Positions 30,337 to 38,973 of a stretch of DNA of 64,000 bases are shown here, one piece after another. The position numbers and the translations under genes are program-made. The notes below the pieces were generated by a model, which worked only from the letters and a program-made list of their open reading frames with translations, ran no database searches and was not told the origin of the DNA. The stretch spans positions 248,001 to 312,000 of the forward strand of contig CAVXLZ010000001.1 in assembly GCA_963762825.1 (NCBI GenBank), given 5' to 3'. The number at the start of each line of letters is the position of its first letter. Position 1 is the stretch's first letter. Origin of the DNA: Miltoncostaea sp963762825. GTDB lineage: Bacteria; Actinomycetota; Thermoleophilia; Miltoncostaeales; Miltoncostaeaceae.

Positions 30337-32883
30337 ATGAAGGTGCACGAGGTAGACGTACATCCGGCGCTTCCCGAGCGCCTCGGGTGGCTGAACGAGA
30401 TCGCCCGTAACGTCTGGTCGTCGTGGAGCCCCGAGGCCGGCGATCTCTTCGCCCGGCTCGACCAGGAGGAGTGGGAGCGCCTCGGCCACAACCCGGTCGC
30501 CCTGCTGAGGGGGCTCTCGCAGGAGCGTCTCGACGCACTGGCCTCCGACGAGAGCTTCGTGGCGACCGTGGCCCGGGTGGCGCGCCGCCTCGACGCCTAC
30601 GTCACCGATCCGGGCTGGTTGGTGCCGGCCAATCCCGATGCCGCCGACATGCGCGTCGCCTACTTCTCGCTCGAGTTCGGGCTCGACGCCGGCATCCCGC
30701 TCTATTCCGGGGGGCTCGGGATCCTCGCCGGCGACCACCTGAAGTCGGCCTCCGACCTGGGGGTGCCGCTGGTGGGCGTGGGGCTGCTCTACCGCAGCGG
30801 GTACTTCCGGCAGTCGCTCGGCCCAGACGGCGGCCAGCGTGAGCGCTACCCCGCGACCGATTGGTCGGATCTGCCCCTGGTCGACCAGACCGACGCCTCC
30901 GGCACCCCGGTCGTGGTCGAGGTCGCCGTGGGTGATGAGAACGTGCGGGCCGCGGTGCGGCGGATTCAGGTAGGGCGCGTGCCGCTCCTGCTGCTCGACG
31001 CCGACATCGAGGGCAACTCGCCGCGCGCCCGGGAGATCACCAGCGTCCTCTACGGCGGGGACCGCGATCAGCGGATACGCCAGGAGGTGCTCCTCGGCAT
31101 CGGCGGCGTGCGTGCTCTCGCGGCCGCGGGCCTCGCACCCACCGTCTTCCACATGAACGAGGGCCACTCGGCGGTGCTGGTGCTGGAGCGCCTGCGCGCC
31201 CTGGTGGCCGAGACCGGCGCGTCGCTGGACGAGGCCCGCGAGAGGGTGGTGGCCTCCACGGTCTTCACCACGCACACCCCGGTGCCCGCCGGAAACGAGA
31301 CCTTCGACCCGGCGCTCGCGCGCACCTACCTCGAGCCGCACGCCGTGGCGGCGGGGATGAGCTGGGAGGACCTCGCCGGTCTCGCCTCGCACCCCGACGA
31401 GGACCAGACCGACTTCGGCATGACCCCGCTGGCGCTGCGCACCGCGAGCTTCGCCAACGGCGTCGCGGCGCTCCACGGCGACACCTCGCGGCACATGTGG
31501 CGAGGCCTGTGGCCCGCTCTGCCCGTCGCCGAGGTGCCGATAGCGAGCATCACGAACGGCATCCACACGGCCAGCTGGCTGAGCCGCGAGATGCACGAGC
31601 TCTTCGATCGCTACATCGGCCCCGGGCTGCACGAGCGGCCCGAGGATCCGACGGTGTGGGAGCGCGCCGACACGATCCCGGCGGGGGAGCTCTGGCGGGT
31701 GCACGAGCTGCGCCGCGAGCGCCTGGTGCTGTTCGCCCGAGAGCGGCTGCGCACGCAACTCATGCGCCAGGGGTCGCGCCGGATCGCCAGCAGGGCCGCG
31801 GGCGACGCCCTGCGGCCCGACGCTCTCACCATCTGCTTCGCGCGCCGCTTCGCCACATACAAGCGCGCGGACCTGCTCTTCCGCGACCCAGAGCGCCTGG
31901 CCTATCTGCTCGGCGACGAGAAGCGTCCGGTGCAGATGATCGTCGCCGGAAAGGCCCACCCCCTGGACGTGCCGGGCAAGGACGTGCTGCGGGTGGTCGT
32001 GCAGGAGTCGCAGCGCCCCCGTCTGCGCGACCGCGTGGTGTTCCTCGAGGACTACGACATGCACGTGGCCCGTTACCTGGTGCAGGGGGCCGATGTGTGG
32101 CTGAACGTGCCCCGCCGGCCCCTGGAGGCATCGGGCACGAGTGGCATGAAGGCGGCGGTCAACGGAGCCCTCAACCTGTCGGTGCTGGACGGCTGGTGGG
32201 CCGAGGGGTACTCGCCCGAATGCGGTTGGGCCATCGGTAGCGGCGAGCAGTACGAGGACCCGGAGGAGAACGACGCGGTCGAGGCGGAGGCGCTCTACAC
32301 GCTGCTCGAGCGCGAGGTGATCCCCGCTTTCTACGCGCGCGACTCGTCGGGTCGTCCGCGCGAGTGGACAGCGATGATGACCGCCTCGATCCGGAAGCTC
32401 GGCGGCGAGTTCAACACGGGCCGGATGGTCCGCGACTACGCCGAGCGCGCCTACATTCCGGCCCATCGCTCCGCGCTCGCGCTGGCCGCGGATTCGGGGC
32501 GAGGCGCCCGCGAGCTGGCGGACTGGCGCGTGCGCATGAGCGCCGCATGGCCCGAGGTGGGTGTGCGCAGCGCCGTGAAGGCCGGCGCGGTGGCGGTCGG
32601 TTCGGAGGTGGAGGTCGAGCTCTTCGCCACGCTCGGCTCGTTGTCGCCGGCGGACGTGCGGGTGGAGGTCGTGGCAGGAACTCCCGATGGCGATGGCGGC
32701 GTCACGGTGCGCACGGTCGTGGTGGGGACGGCCGATGGGGCGGAGGGCGGTGAGCATCGCTTCGTGGCACGAGTGCCGGCCGCCGAGAGCGGGCGCCTCG
32801 CGTGCGCCGCCCGCGTGGTGCCCCTGCGGCCCGACGGCATCCGCACCGAGCCCGAGTTCCTGATCGCCTGGGAGCCCTCATGA
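30337..32883 (+). CDS. glgP: Alpha-glucan (glycogen) phosphorylase
   Basis: 848 aa from ATG 30337 (AGGAGAG upstream). It starts with a DUF3417 domain (GWLNEIARNVWSSWSPEAGD at about 14-33), then the GT35 core of the shorter alpha-glucan phosphorylases: FSLEFGLDAGIPLYSGGLG near 110, VFHMNEGHSAVLVLER near 270, FARRFATYKRADLL near 501, and the PLP lysine in EASGTSGMKAAVNG (about Lys 605). Releases glucose-1-phosphate from glycogen in the cytoplasm. It lies between two fliS genes. A link between glycogen and motility or sugar nucleotide supply is possible but unproven. Confidence 0.93.
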   Translation: MKVHEVDVHPALPERLGWLNEIARNVWSSWSPEAGDLFARLDQEEWERLGHNPVALLRGLSQERLDALASDESFVATVARVARRLDAYVTDPGWLVPANPDAADMRVAYFSLEFGLDAGIPLYSGGLGILAGDHLKSASDLGVPLVGVGLLYRSGYFRQSLGPDGGQRERYPATDWSDLPLVDQTDASGTPVVVEVAVGDENVRAAVRRIQVGRVPLLLLDADIEGNSPRAREITSVLYGGDRDQRIRQEVLLGIGGVRALAAAGLAPTVFHMNEGHSAVLVLERLRALVAETGASLDEARERVVASTVFTTHTPVPAGNETFDPALARTYLEPHAVAAGMSWEDLAGLASHPDEDQTDFGMTPLALRTASFANGVAALHGDTSRHMWRGLWPALPVAEVPIASITNGIHTASWLSREMHELFDRYIGPGLHERPEDPTVWERADTIPAGELWRVHELRRERLVLFARERLRTQLMRQGSRRIASRAAGDALRPDALTICFARRFATYKRADLLFRDPERLAYLLGDEKRPVQMIVAGKAHPLDVPGKDVLRVVVQESQRPRLRDRVVFLEDYDMHVARYLVQGADVWLNVPRRPLEASGTSGMKAAVNGALNLSVLDGWWAEGYSPECGWAIGSGEQYEDPEENDAVEAEALYTLLEREVIPAFYARDSSGRPREWTAMMTASIRKLGGEFNTGRMVRDYAERAYIPAHRSALALAADSGRGARELADWRVRMSAAWPEVGVRSAVKAGAVAVGSEVEVELFATLGSLSPADVRVEVVAGTPDGDGGVTVRTVVVGTADGAEGGEHRFVARVPAAESGRLACAARVVPLRPDGIRTEPEFLIAWEPS

Positions 32884-32949
32884 GGCTGCCCTTCGGATGA
32901 CGAGGGCGGACCTCCGCTCGCCGTGAACTGCGGCCATACGGCGTCGTCG

Positions 32950-32982
32950 GGGGGTGCGATGCCGCACGGGCATCGGACCCCC
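32950..32982 (+). terminator. Terminator after glgP
   Basis: GGGGGT (32950-32955) pairs with ACCCCC (32977-32982). After a G-G mismatch, CGATGCC (32957-32963) pairs with GGCATCG (32969-32975) around loop GCACG: 13 paired bases in all. Confidence 0.7.
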
Positions 32983-33079
32983 GTGCGCGCCTGGCTCGCC
33001 CTGTTCTCACGGCGGGCGGGTCGCGGCCCGTTCTGAGAGGAGCCTGAGAACCCGAGTGCGCGAGCGGCGGCCACCGCAC

Positions 33080-33107
33080 TCAAGGAATGGGCCGCCGGGG
33101 TCGAGAC
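33080..33107 (+). promoter_or_regulatory. Weak sigma-28-like site before fliS copy 2
   Basis: TCAA (33080-33083), 16 bases, GTCGAGAC (33100-33107). Spacing is one longer than the other sites and the conserved T of the -10 is G. Offered as a candidate only. Confidence 0.3.
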
Positions 33108-33194
33108 ATACGGAGAGTCGGCAGGGATCTACGCCGACGAATAGGGGACGGAACCCCGCGTGACCATCCATCTCGACCGCGAGGTCTCCTCAGG

Positions 33195-33587
33195 ATGCAC
33201 AGCACTCCGTCTCTCGAGCAGGTCCAGTCCGCCTCACCCGAGGATCTCATCCTCATGCTCTTCGAGGGTGCGGTCCGTTTCGGCGCCGAGGCCGATGAGG
33301 CCCTCGTTCGCGGCGACCGTGAGAACGGCGCCCGTCTGATCGGCCGCGTCCGCGCGATCGTGGAGGAGCTCGACCGGGGTCTCAACCCCGAGGCGGGCAC
33401 CATCACGCGCCACCTCGGGGCCATCTACGAGTACGTCCTGCGACGTCTCGATCCCGACACCGTCGATTCGCCCACGCTCCGCGAGGTGATGGCCGACCTC
33501 CAGGTGCTCTGCGAGGCCTGGACCGCGCTCGTCGCCGAGCGCAAGGCCGAGGCGCAGGGTCAGTCCACCGTCCCCGCGCTGGCCTAG
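33195..33587 (+). CDS. FliS-like chaperone (copy 2)
   Basis: 130 aa from ATG 33195. It begins QVQSASPEDLILMLFEGAVR at about 8-27, matching the FliS start TPGQLVVMLYDG in copy 1, and has the same four-helix pattern, with EVMADLQVLCEAWTALVAE near the end. With two flagellins in the window, the two FliS proteins may each prefer one, or this copy may serve another secreted protein. Start context is weak (GAGG 10 bases upstream). Confidence 0.75.
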   Translation: MHSTPSLEQVQSASPEDLILMLFEGAVRFGAEADEALVRGDRENGARLIGRVRAIVEELDRGLNPEAGTITRHLGAIYEYVLRRLDPDTVDSPTLREVMADLQVLCEAWTALVAERKAEAQGQSTVPALA

Positions 33588-33617
33588 CCGGTCTCGAATG
33601 AACATCCGGAGGCGCAC

Positions 33618-34481
33618 ATGGCCATGATCACCCGACTCACCGCCCCCGAGGTCGCCGCCGCGGTCGCCGAGCTCCCCGCGATGCCCGCGAGCATCAGCGA
33701 GGTCATCTCGGCCTGCGACGACCACGACATGACGGTGGGGCAGCTCTCCCAGGTCATCCTTCGCGACCAGAGCCTCACCGCCGGGATCCTCAAGCTGGCG
33801 AACTCGTCGTTCTACGGCCACGCGCGGCGGGTCACCACCGTCACCGAGGCCGTCGTCATGCTCGGCTTCTCAGCGATCAAGAGCCTCGCCATCTCCAGCC
33901 ACACCGCTCGCCTCCTGAGCGGCGGTCTGCCGGGCTACGGCTTGCAGAAGGGCGAGCTCTGGCGCCACTCGATCTCGGTGGCCTTCACGGCGCGGCGCAT
34001 CGCCGTCGAGGTGAAGCTCGCACCGGTCGAGGAGGCCTTCGTCGCCGGTCTGCTCCACGACCTCGGCAAGACGATTCTCTCCAGCTACATGGAGAACGCG
34101 TACGAGGAGGTCACCCGGATCGCGCAGGAGCGGCGGGTCGCGTTCCACGAGGTCGAGACGGAGTTGCTCGGATTCGACCACGCCGAACTCGGCGCTCAGA
34201 TCGCGGTCGCCTGGAGCTTTCCGCCCGAGCTGGAGGAGGCGATCCGCTTCCACCACGCGCCAAGTGGGGCGTCCCTCAAGCCTGAGCTCGCCCACTGCAT
34301 CCATCTTGCCGATGCCGCCTGCATGATGCTCGGCGTCGGCCTCGGGGTCGATGGCCTGATGTATGGGATGGACCCCGCTTCGCTCGGCGTACTCGGCCTC
34401 TCGGGCGATCGCCTCATCCAGATGATGGGGGAGATCGGCGGGATGGTGTCGGGCGACCCCATGGGTATGGGCGCCATCTGA
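33618..34481 (+). CDS. HDOD-domain signalling protein
   Basis: 287 aa, GGAGG 7 bases before the ATG. The HDOD domain spans about 10-210: LPAMPASISEVISACDDHD, then ILKLANSSFYG and a central GLLHDLGKTILSSY, with the HD residues at about 142-143. HDOD proteins are HD-like output domains, often linked to chemotaxis, motility or stress. Encoded directly before flgB with a one-base overlap (TGATG), so it is probably translated with the basal-body operon. Enzyme activity is uncertain. Confidence 0.87.
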   Translation: MAMITRLTAPEVAAAVAELPAMPASISEVISACDDHDMTVGQLSQVILRDQSLTAGILKLANSSFYGHARRVTTVTEAVVMLGFSAIKSLAISSHTARLLSGGLPGYGLQKGELWRHSISVAFTARRIAVEVKLAPVEEAFVAGLLHDLGKTILSSYMENAYEEVTRIAQERRVAFHEVETELLGFDHAELGAQIAVAWSFPPELEEAIRFHHAPSGASLKPELAHCIHLADAACMMLGVGLGVDGLMYGMDPASLGVLGLSGDRLIQMMGEIGGMVSGDPMGMGAI

Positions 34482-34891
34482 TGTTCCCGGACGATCTCAC
34501 GACCGAGGTCCTCACGGCCGCGCTGCGTGGCACGCACGCCCGCAACACGGCCATCGCGAACAACATCGCGAATGCGGAGACCCCGGGCTACAAGCGGGTG
34601 GACGTCTCGTTCGAGGCGGCGCTCGCCGAGGCCGTCGACTCGGATCGAGCCCGGCTTGGCCGAGGCCCAGCCGCTCTGACCTCCTTCGACTCCGGTGCCG
34701 GGCGCAAGGTGGACGGATTCGCCCCCACCCTTCAGTCGCTCGACTTCACGACGATGCGCGTGGACGGCAGCAACGTCGATCCCGACAACGAGATGGCGCA
34801 GCTCTCTGCGAACCAGCTCGCGAACCAGACGATCCTCTCGCTGCTCGACAAGCGTTTCGGCCAGTTCCGCACGGCCATCATGGGCCGCTAG
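34481..34891 (+). CDS. flgB: Flagellar basal-body rod protein FlgB
   Basis: 136 aa. RNTAIANNIANAETPGYKRV at about 22-41 is the rod signature, and the C-terminal NEMAQLSANQLANQTILSLL is typical of FlgB. Proximal rod component. Starts the run flgB-flgC-fliE-fliF-fliG-fliH-fliI. Confidence 0.92.
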   Translation: MFPDDLTTEVLTAALRGTHARNTAIANNIANAETPGYKRVDVSFEAALAEAVDSDRARLGRGPAALTSFDSGAGRKVDGFAPTLQSLDFTTMRVDGSNVDPDNEMAQLSANQLANQTILSLLDKRFGQFRTAIMGR

Positions 34892-34928
34892 ACCCTGACA
34901 CCCTGACACTTCGGCGAGGAGCTCACAG

Positions 34929-35378
34929 ATGGGCATGTACGCCGCGCTTGGAATCAGCGCAACCGGCCTCGCAGCCGAACGCCTCCGCATGGACGTGATC
35001 GCCAACAACCTGGCGAACGCCGACAGCACCAACGGTGTGGGCGACGCCTACCGTCGCAAGGCGGTCGCGATGGCGCCCGCCGCCGGCGGCGCGCAGTTCG
35101 CGCTGCCGCGACCCGCCGGCATCGCGAGCACCCCCGGGGCCGCCGATATGCACGGGGTCGCGGTGACCGGGATCGTCGAGGACACCTCCCCGCTACGGCG
35201 GGTCTACGAGCCCGGCCACCCCCAGGCCGACGACAAGGGATACGTGACGCGCTCGAACGTGGACGCCGTCACCGAGATGACCGACATGGTCGCCGCCACC
35301 CGGGCCTTCCAGGCCAACGTGACCGCTTTCGAGGCCACCAAGATGATGGCCAAGGACGCCCTGAGGATCATCTCGTGA
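34929..35378 (+). CDS. flgC: Flagellar basal-body rod protein FlgC
   Basis: 149 aa. N-terminal RMDVIANNLANADSTNGVGD at about 19-38 and a C-terminal VTEMTDMVAATRAFQANVTA, both typical of FlgC. GAGGAG lies about 7 bases before the ATG. Overlaps fliE by GTGA. Confidence 0.93.
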   Translation: MGMYAALGISATGLAAERLRMDVIANNLANADSTNGVGDAYRRKAVAMAPAAGGAQFALPRPAGIASTPGAADMHGVAVTGIVEDTSPLRRVYEPGHPQADDKGYVTRSNVDAVTEMTDMVAATRAFQANVTAFEATKMMAKDALRIIS

Positions 35379-35698
35379 CCCCGCTCGGACCGATCGCGCC
35401 GCTTCCGGCGATGCCGTTCGGCCCCATCGGGCCCGGCGACGGCATCGGCTCGGGTGCGTCAGCCGCTCCCGCCCCGGCAGGCGGCTTCGGCGACATGCTC
35501 TCGGGCGCCATCTCGGGCCTCAACAACCAGATGGTCAGCTCGGAGCGGCTCTCGGAGGTCGCCGCCACAGGAGGGCTCACCGATCCGACCGAGGCCCTCG
35601 TCGCCGTGGAGAAGGCCGACCTGGCCTTCAACACCGCGGTGCAGGTGCGCAACAAGCTGGTCGAGGGCTGGCAGGAAATCAGCCGGATGCAGGTCTAG
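35375..35698 (+). CDS. fliE: Flagellar hook-basal body protein FliE
   Basis: 107 aa with a GTG start. A Pro/Gly-rich N-terminus leads to the FliE domain: FGDMLSGAISGLNNQMVSSE at about 35-54 and ALVAVEKADLAFNTAVQVRN near 71-90. Links the MS ring to the rod and is exported early. Confidence 0.92.
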   Translation: MTPLGPIAPLPAMPFGPIGPGDGIGSGASAAPAPAGGFGDMLSGAISGLNNQMVSSERLSEVAATGGLTDPTEALVAVEKADLAFNTAVQVRNKLVEGWQEISRMQV

Positions 35699-35701
35699 TC
35701 G

Positions 35702-37289
35702 ATGGGCGCGCTCGGAAACGTCACCGGGTTCTGGGAGGGCCTGACCGGCCCGAGCCGGCGCCTGATCGTCGGCGCCGTCATCTTCTTCATCGTGGGCATC
35801 TTCGTACTGATGAGGCTGTCGGGGCAGGACGCCTACACCACTCTCGCGACCTCCGCCAGCGCGAGCGATGCCTCGGCCATCACCAAGCAGCTCGACGGCA
35901 TGGGTATCCGCTACCGCCTCACCGACGGCGGCAGCACCATCCAGGTGCCCTCGAGCATGGTGGACAAGGCCCGCATCGACCTGGCGAGCACCGGCGTGCT
36001 CGAGGGCGGCGGCAATGTCGGGAACGAGATCTTCGACAAGAGCAACCTGGCCGCCACCGACTTCACCAACCGGGTGAACCTCAATCGCGCCCGGGAGGGC
36101 GAGCTCTCGCGGGCCATCGGTCGCCTCGACCCGATCCAGGCGGCCACGGTCAAGATCGCGATGCCCGATGAGAAGCTCTTCACCGACGACCAGCAGCCCA
36201 CGACGGCCGCCGTCGTGCTGAGCCTGAAGCCCGGGCAGGATCTCGACGGCGGTCAGGTCGAGGGCATCACCAAGCTCGTGTCACGCACGGTCCCCGGCCT
36301 GAAGGCCGACGCCGTGACCATCACCGACTCCAAGGGCAACATCCTGGTCGGCGCGGCGGCCGGCGCGAGCGGTGTCGGCGCAGCCGGCGAGCGTCTTGCG
36401 ATGGAGTCCGCCTACGAGCGCAGCGTGCAGAGCCGTCTCGATGCGATGCTGGCCGCCACCCTCGGCCCGGGCAAGGCCGTGACCCAGGTCCACACCACGC
36501 TCGACCTCGACAAGGTCACCACCGACAGCGAGGTCTTCGACACCAAGAAGATCGTCCCGCTCGAGAGCGAGACCAGCACCGAAACCCTCAAATCGACCGG
36601 CGGCGCCGCCGGCGCCGTTGGCGGCACCGCCGCGAACACCCCGCCGGGCAGCACCTTCCCGGCCACCACCAGCGGCAGCGGCACCACCAACTACAAGAAG
36701 GACGCGGGCAGCACTCGCAACGGCGTCGAACCGGATCCGCTCGCAGGTCGAGAAGACCCCGGGGGCGGTCGTGAGCCAGTCGATCTCGGTGCAGGTGAGC
36801 GACGAAGTCCCGGCCGCGGTCGTGGATTCGCTCCAGAACACCATCCAGGCGGCTGTCGGCTTCGACAAGAAGCGTGGCGACATCGTCGCCATCGAGTCGG
36901 TGCCGTTCGCCGCGGACGGCACCGCCGTGACCGCCGCGAAGGCGGCGGCGGAGGCGGCGAAGAACCCGCCCGCGGCGCCGGGCGGCCTCGACATCATGGG
37001 CCTGGCCAAGACCGCGGGCGCCGTCATCGGCCTGCTCCTGCTGGCGCTCTTCGCCCGCAAGTCCCTCAAGGGGCGCCAATCGGATCTCGAGAAGGCGCTC
37101 CCGGAGCTCCTGAAGCGCGGTCCGGTCCCGGTCTCCGAGCTGACCGGCGGCGCCGGCACGGCCGGGCCGGTGCGCCAGCTCGAGGGGCAGCGCAAGAGCC
37201 CGGTCGAGGCTCAGATGGAAGACCTCGCCCGGCGCAAGCCCGACGACGTCGCCCAGCTCCTGCGAGGCTGGCTCCTCGAGGGTAGCTAG
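35702..37289 (+). CDS. fliF: Flagellar MS-ring protein FliF, with a single-base frameshift
   Basis: Reads normally from ATG 35702 (membrane segment at about 22-41, then the YscJ-type domain) through NYKKDAG and NGV. It then needs a +1 shift at 36728-36731: GGC-GTC-GAAC-CGG should read GGC-GTC-GAC-CGG (GVDR), the family consensus GVD. After the shift the protein continues IRSQVEKTPGAV, the second membrane segment and the FliG-binding tail, to the stop at 37287-37289. Corrected length is about 528 aa, normal for FliF. Without the shift a long out-of-frame Arg-rich tail runs to 37285. The extra A may be a sequencing error, a real mutation or a recoding site. Confidence 0.85.
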
Positions 37290-38297
37290 GTGGCCACCGA
37301 GACGATGAGCGGACGCCAGAAGGCGGCCGTCCTCCTGGTGAGCCTCGGCGTAGACGCCTCGGCGGAGGTGTTCAAGCACCTGCGGCGCGAGGAGATCGAC
37401 GAGCTGACCCTCGAGATCGCCGGCATGGGGCACATCCCCCAGGAGCGCAAGCAGGCGGTCGTGGAGGAGTTCTACGAGGTCGCGGTGGCGCAGGAGTACA
37501 TCGCCGAGGGCGGCCTCGACTACGCGCGCACCATCCTTCAGAAGGCCCTCGGCGACGTCCGCGCGGACGAGGTCATGGAGCGCCTGTCGAGCGCCATCCA
37601 GGTCAGCCCCTTCGAGTTCCTGCGCCGCACCGATGCGTCGCAGATCCTGAACGTCATCTCCAGCGAGCACCCCCAGACGATCGCCCTGATCCTCGCCTAC
37701 CTGCCCGCCGAGACCGGTGCCCAGGTGGTGAGCGAGCTCCCCGACGACGTCCAGGCCGACGTGGCGATGCGGATCGCGCTGATGGACAGCACGGCGCCCG
37801 AGGTGATCCGCGAGATCGAGCGGGTCCTGGAGCGCAAGCTCAGCAGCGTCATCGCCCAGGACTTCACCTCGGCCGGCGGCGTCGCCTCCCTCGTCGAGCT
37901 GCTCAACAAGGTCAACCGAACCACGGAGAAGGCGATCGTCGAGACGCTCGAGGAGCAGAACCCCGAGCTCGCCGACGAGATCCGCCGGATGATGTTCCTC
38001 TTCGAGGACATCATCATCCTCGACGACCGCAGCATCCAGCAGGTGCTGCGCGAGGTGGACACCAAGGAGCTGGGTGTGGCGCTCAAGGGCGTCAGCGCGG
38101 AGGTGCAGGACTGCATCTTCCGCAACATGAGCGAGCGCGCCGCCACCAACATCCGCGAGGAGCTTGAGTTCATGGGTCCGGTTCGCGTGAAGCAGATCGA
38201 GGAGGCCCAGCAGAAGGTGGTCGCTGTGATCCGTCGCCTCGAGGAGGACGGCAGCATCATGATCATGCGCGGGGGCGAGGACGACGTTGTCGCGTAG
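37290..38297 (+). CDS. fliG: Flagellar motor switch protein FliG
   Basis: 335 aa, GTG start directly after the fliF stop. It has all three FliG parts: an N-terminal domain starting SGRQKAAVLLVSLGVD, the middle domain with SSEHPQTIALILAYLPAETG at about 123-142, and the C-terminal torque helix with MFLFEDIIILDDRSIQQVLR at about 234-253. It is the C-ring rotor subunit that faces MotA. Confidence 0.95.
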   Translation: MATETMSGRQKAAVLLVSLGVDASAEVFKHLRREEIDELTLEIAGMGHIPQERKQAVVEEFYEVAVAQEYIAEGGLDYARTILQKALGDVRADEVMERLSSAIQVSPFEFLRRTDASQILNVISSEHPQTIALILAYLPAETGAQVVSELPDDVQADVAMRIALMDSTAPEVIREIERVLERKLSSVIAQDFTSAGGVASLVELLNKVNRTTEKAIVETLEEQNPELADEIRRMMFLFEDIIILDDRSIQQVLREVDTKELGVALKGVSAEVQDCIFRNMSERAATNIREELEFMGPVRVKQIEEAQQKVVAVIRRLEEDGSIMIMRGGEDDVVA

Positions 38298-38319
38298 CCC
38301 GCTGCTGCGGGGAGCGACG

Positions 38320-38973
38320 ATGTCGGAGGAGAGCGTCGCTCTGCCGTTGCGCGAGCGCGTCGTGCGCCGCGCGGCGCCGACCACGCCCGAGGGAGTCATG
38401 GAGCGTGCCCGCGAGGACGCCGAGGCCCTCCTGTCGGCCGCCCGGGCCGAGGTCGAGGCCCTGCGCGAGGATGCCCGCCACGAGGGGTTCGCCCAGGGAC
38501 GGGCCGAGGCCAACGGCGAAGTGGCCGGCGCCCTCTCCACGCTCCATGCGATGGCCCAGGGCCTGCTCGACCAGCGCGAGCAGTTCGAGGAGTCGGCCGT
38601 GCGCGAGGCAACCGTGCTCGCGGTCGAGGTGGCCGCGCGGATCCTTCGGGCCGAGGTGGCGGTGCGTCCCGAGCGCGTGGCCGGTGTCGTGCGCGGAGCG
38701 ATCCGGCGGGCCGCCGACCGCTCGCGCCTGGTGGCCCGCGTGAACCCGGCCGATCTTGCCGGCTGCCGCCTCGCCGCCCCGGCCATCCTCGAGGAGATGG
38801 GCGGCATCGCCAGCTTCCAGGTGGTCGATGATCCGCGCATCGCGGCGGGCTCGTGCGTCCTGGAGACCGTGGCCGGCGACGTGGACGCGACCTTCGAGAG
38901 CCAGCTCGGACGAGTCCTCGAGGCCCTCCTGGCCCCGCCCGACGAAGCCCTCGTCGGGCCCGGTGGAGAGTGA
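38320..38973 (+). CDS. fliH: Flagellar export regulator FliH
   Basis: 217 aa from ATG 38320 with GGGGAG 6 bases upstream; a TTG at 38287 inside fliG is the alternative. N-terminal helix rich in Glu and Ala with EGFAQGRAEANGE, then the FliH/YscL C-terminal domain with EATVLAVEVAARILRAEVAV. Binds and regulates the FliI ATPase encoded next (GTGA overlap). Confidence 0.8.
   Translation: MSEESVALPLRERVVRRAAPTTPEGVMERAREDAEALLSAARAEVEALREDARHEGFAQGRAEANGEVAGALSTLHAMAQGLLDQREQFEESAVREATVLAVEVAARILRAEVAVRPERVAGVVRGAIRRAADRSRLVARVNPADLAGCRLAAPAILEEMGGIASFQVVDDPRIAAGSCVLETVAGDVDATFESQLGRVLEALLAPPDEALVGPGGE

Larger units (their letters stand above)
32884..33194 (+). other. Intergenic stretch between glgP and the second fliS
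   Basis: About 310 bases with no supported gene. It contains the glgP terminator (32950-32982) and a weak sigma-28-like site (33080-33107: TCAA, 16 bases, GTCGAGAC). An in-frame extension of the fliS-like gene back to 33087 is open but looks non-coding. Confidence 0.55.

Noticed and set aside
30178..32757. An 859-codon minus-strand frame
   Set aside because: Antisense to glgP, a clear full-length enzyme; no domain seen in the shadow.
36732..37285. Continuation of the first fliF frame to 37285
   Set aside because: Gives an Arg/Gly-rich tail, whereas the other frame gives the true FliF C-terminus with a membrane segment and FliG-binding end.
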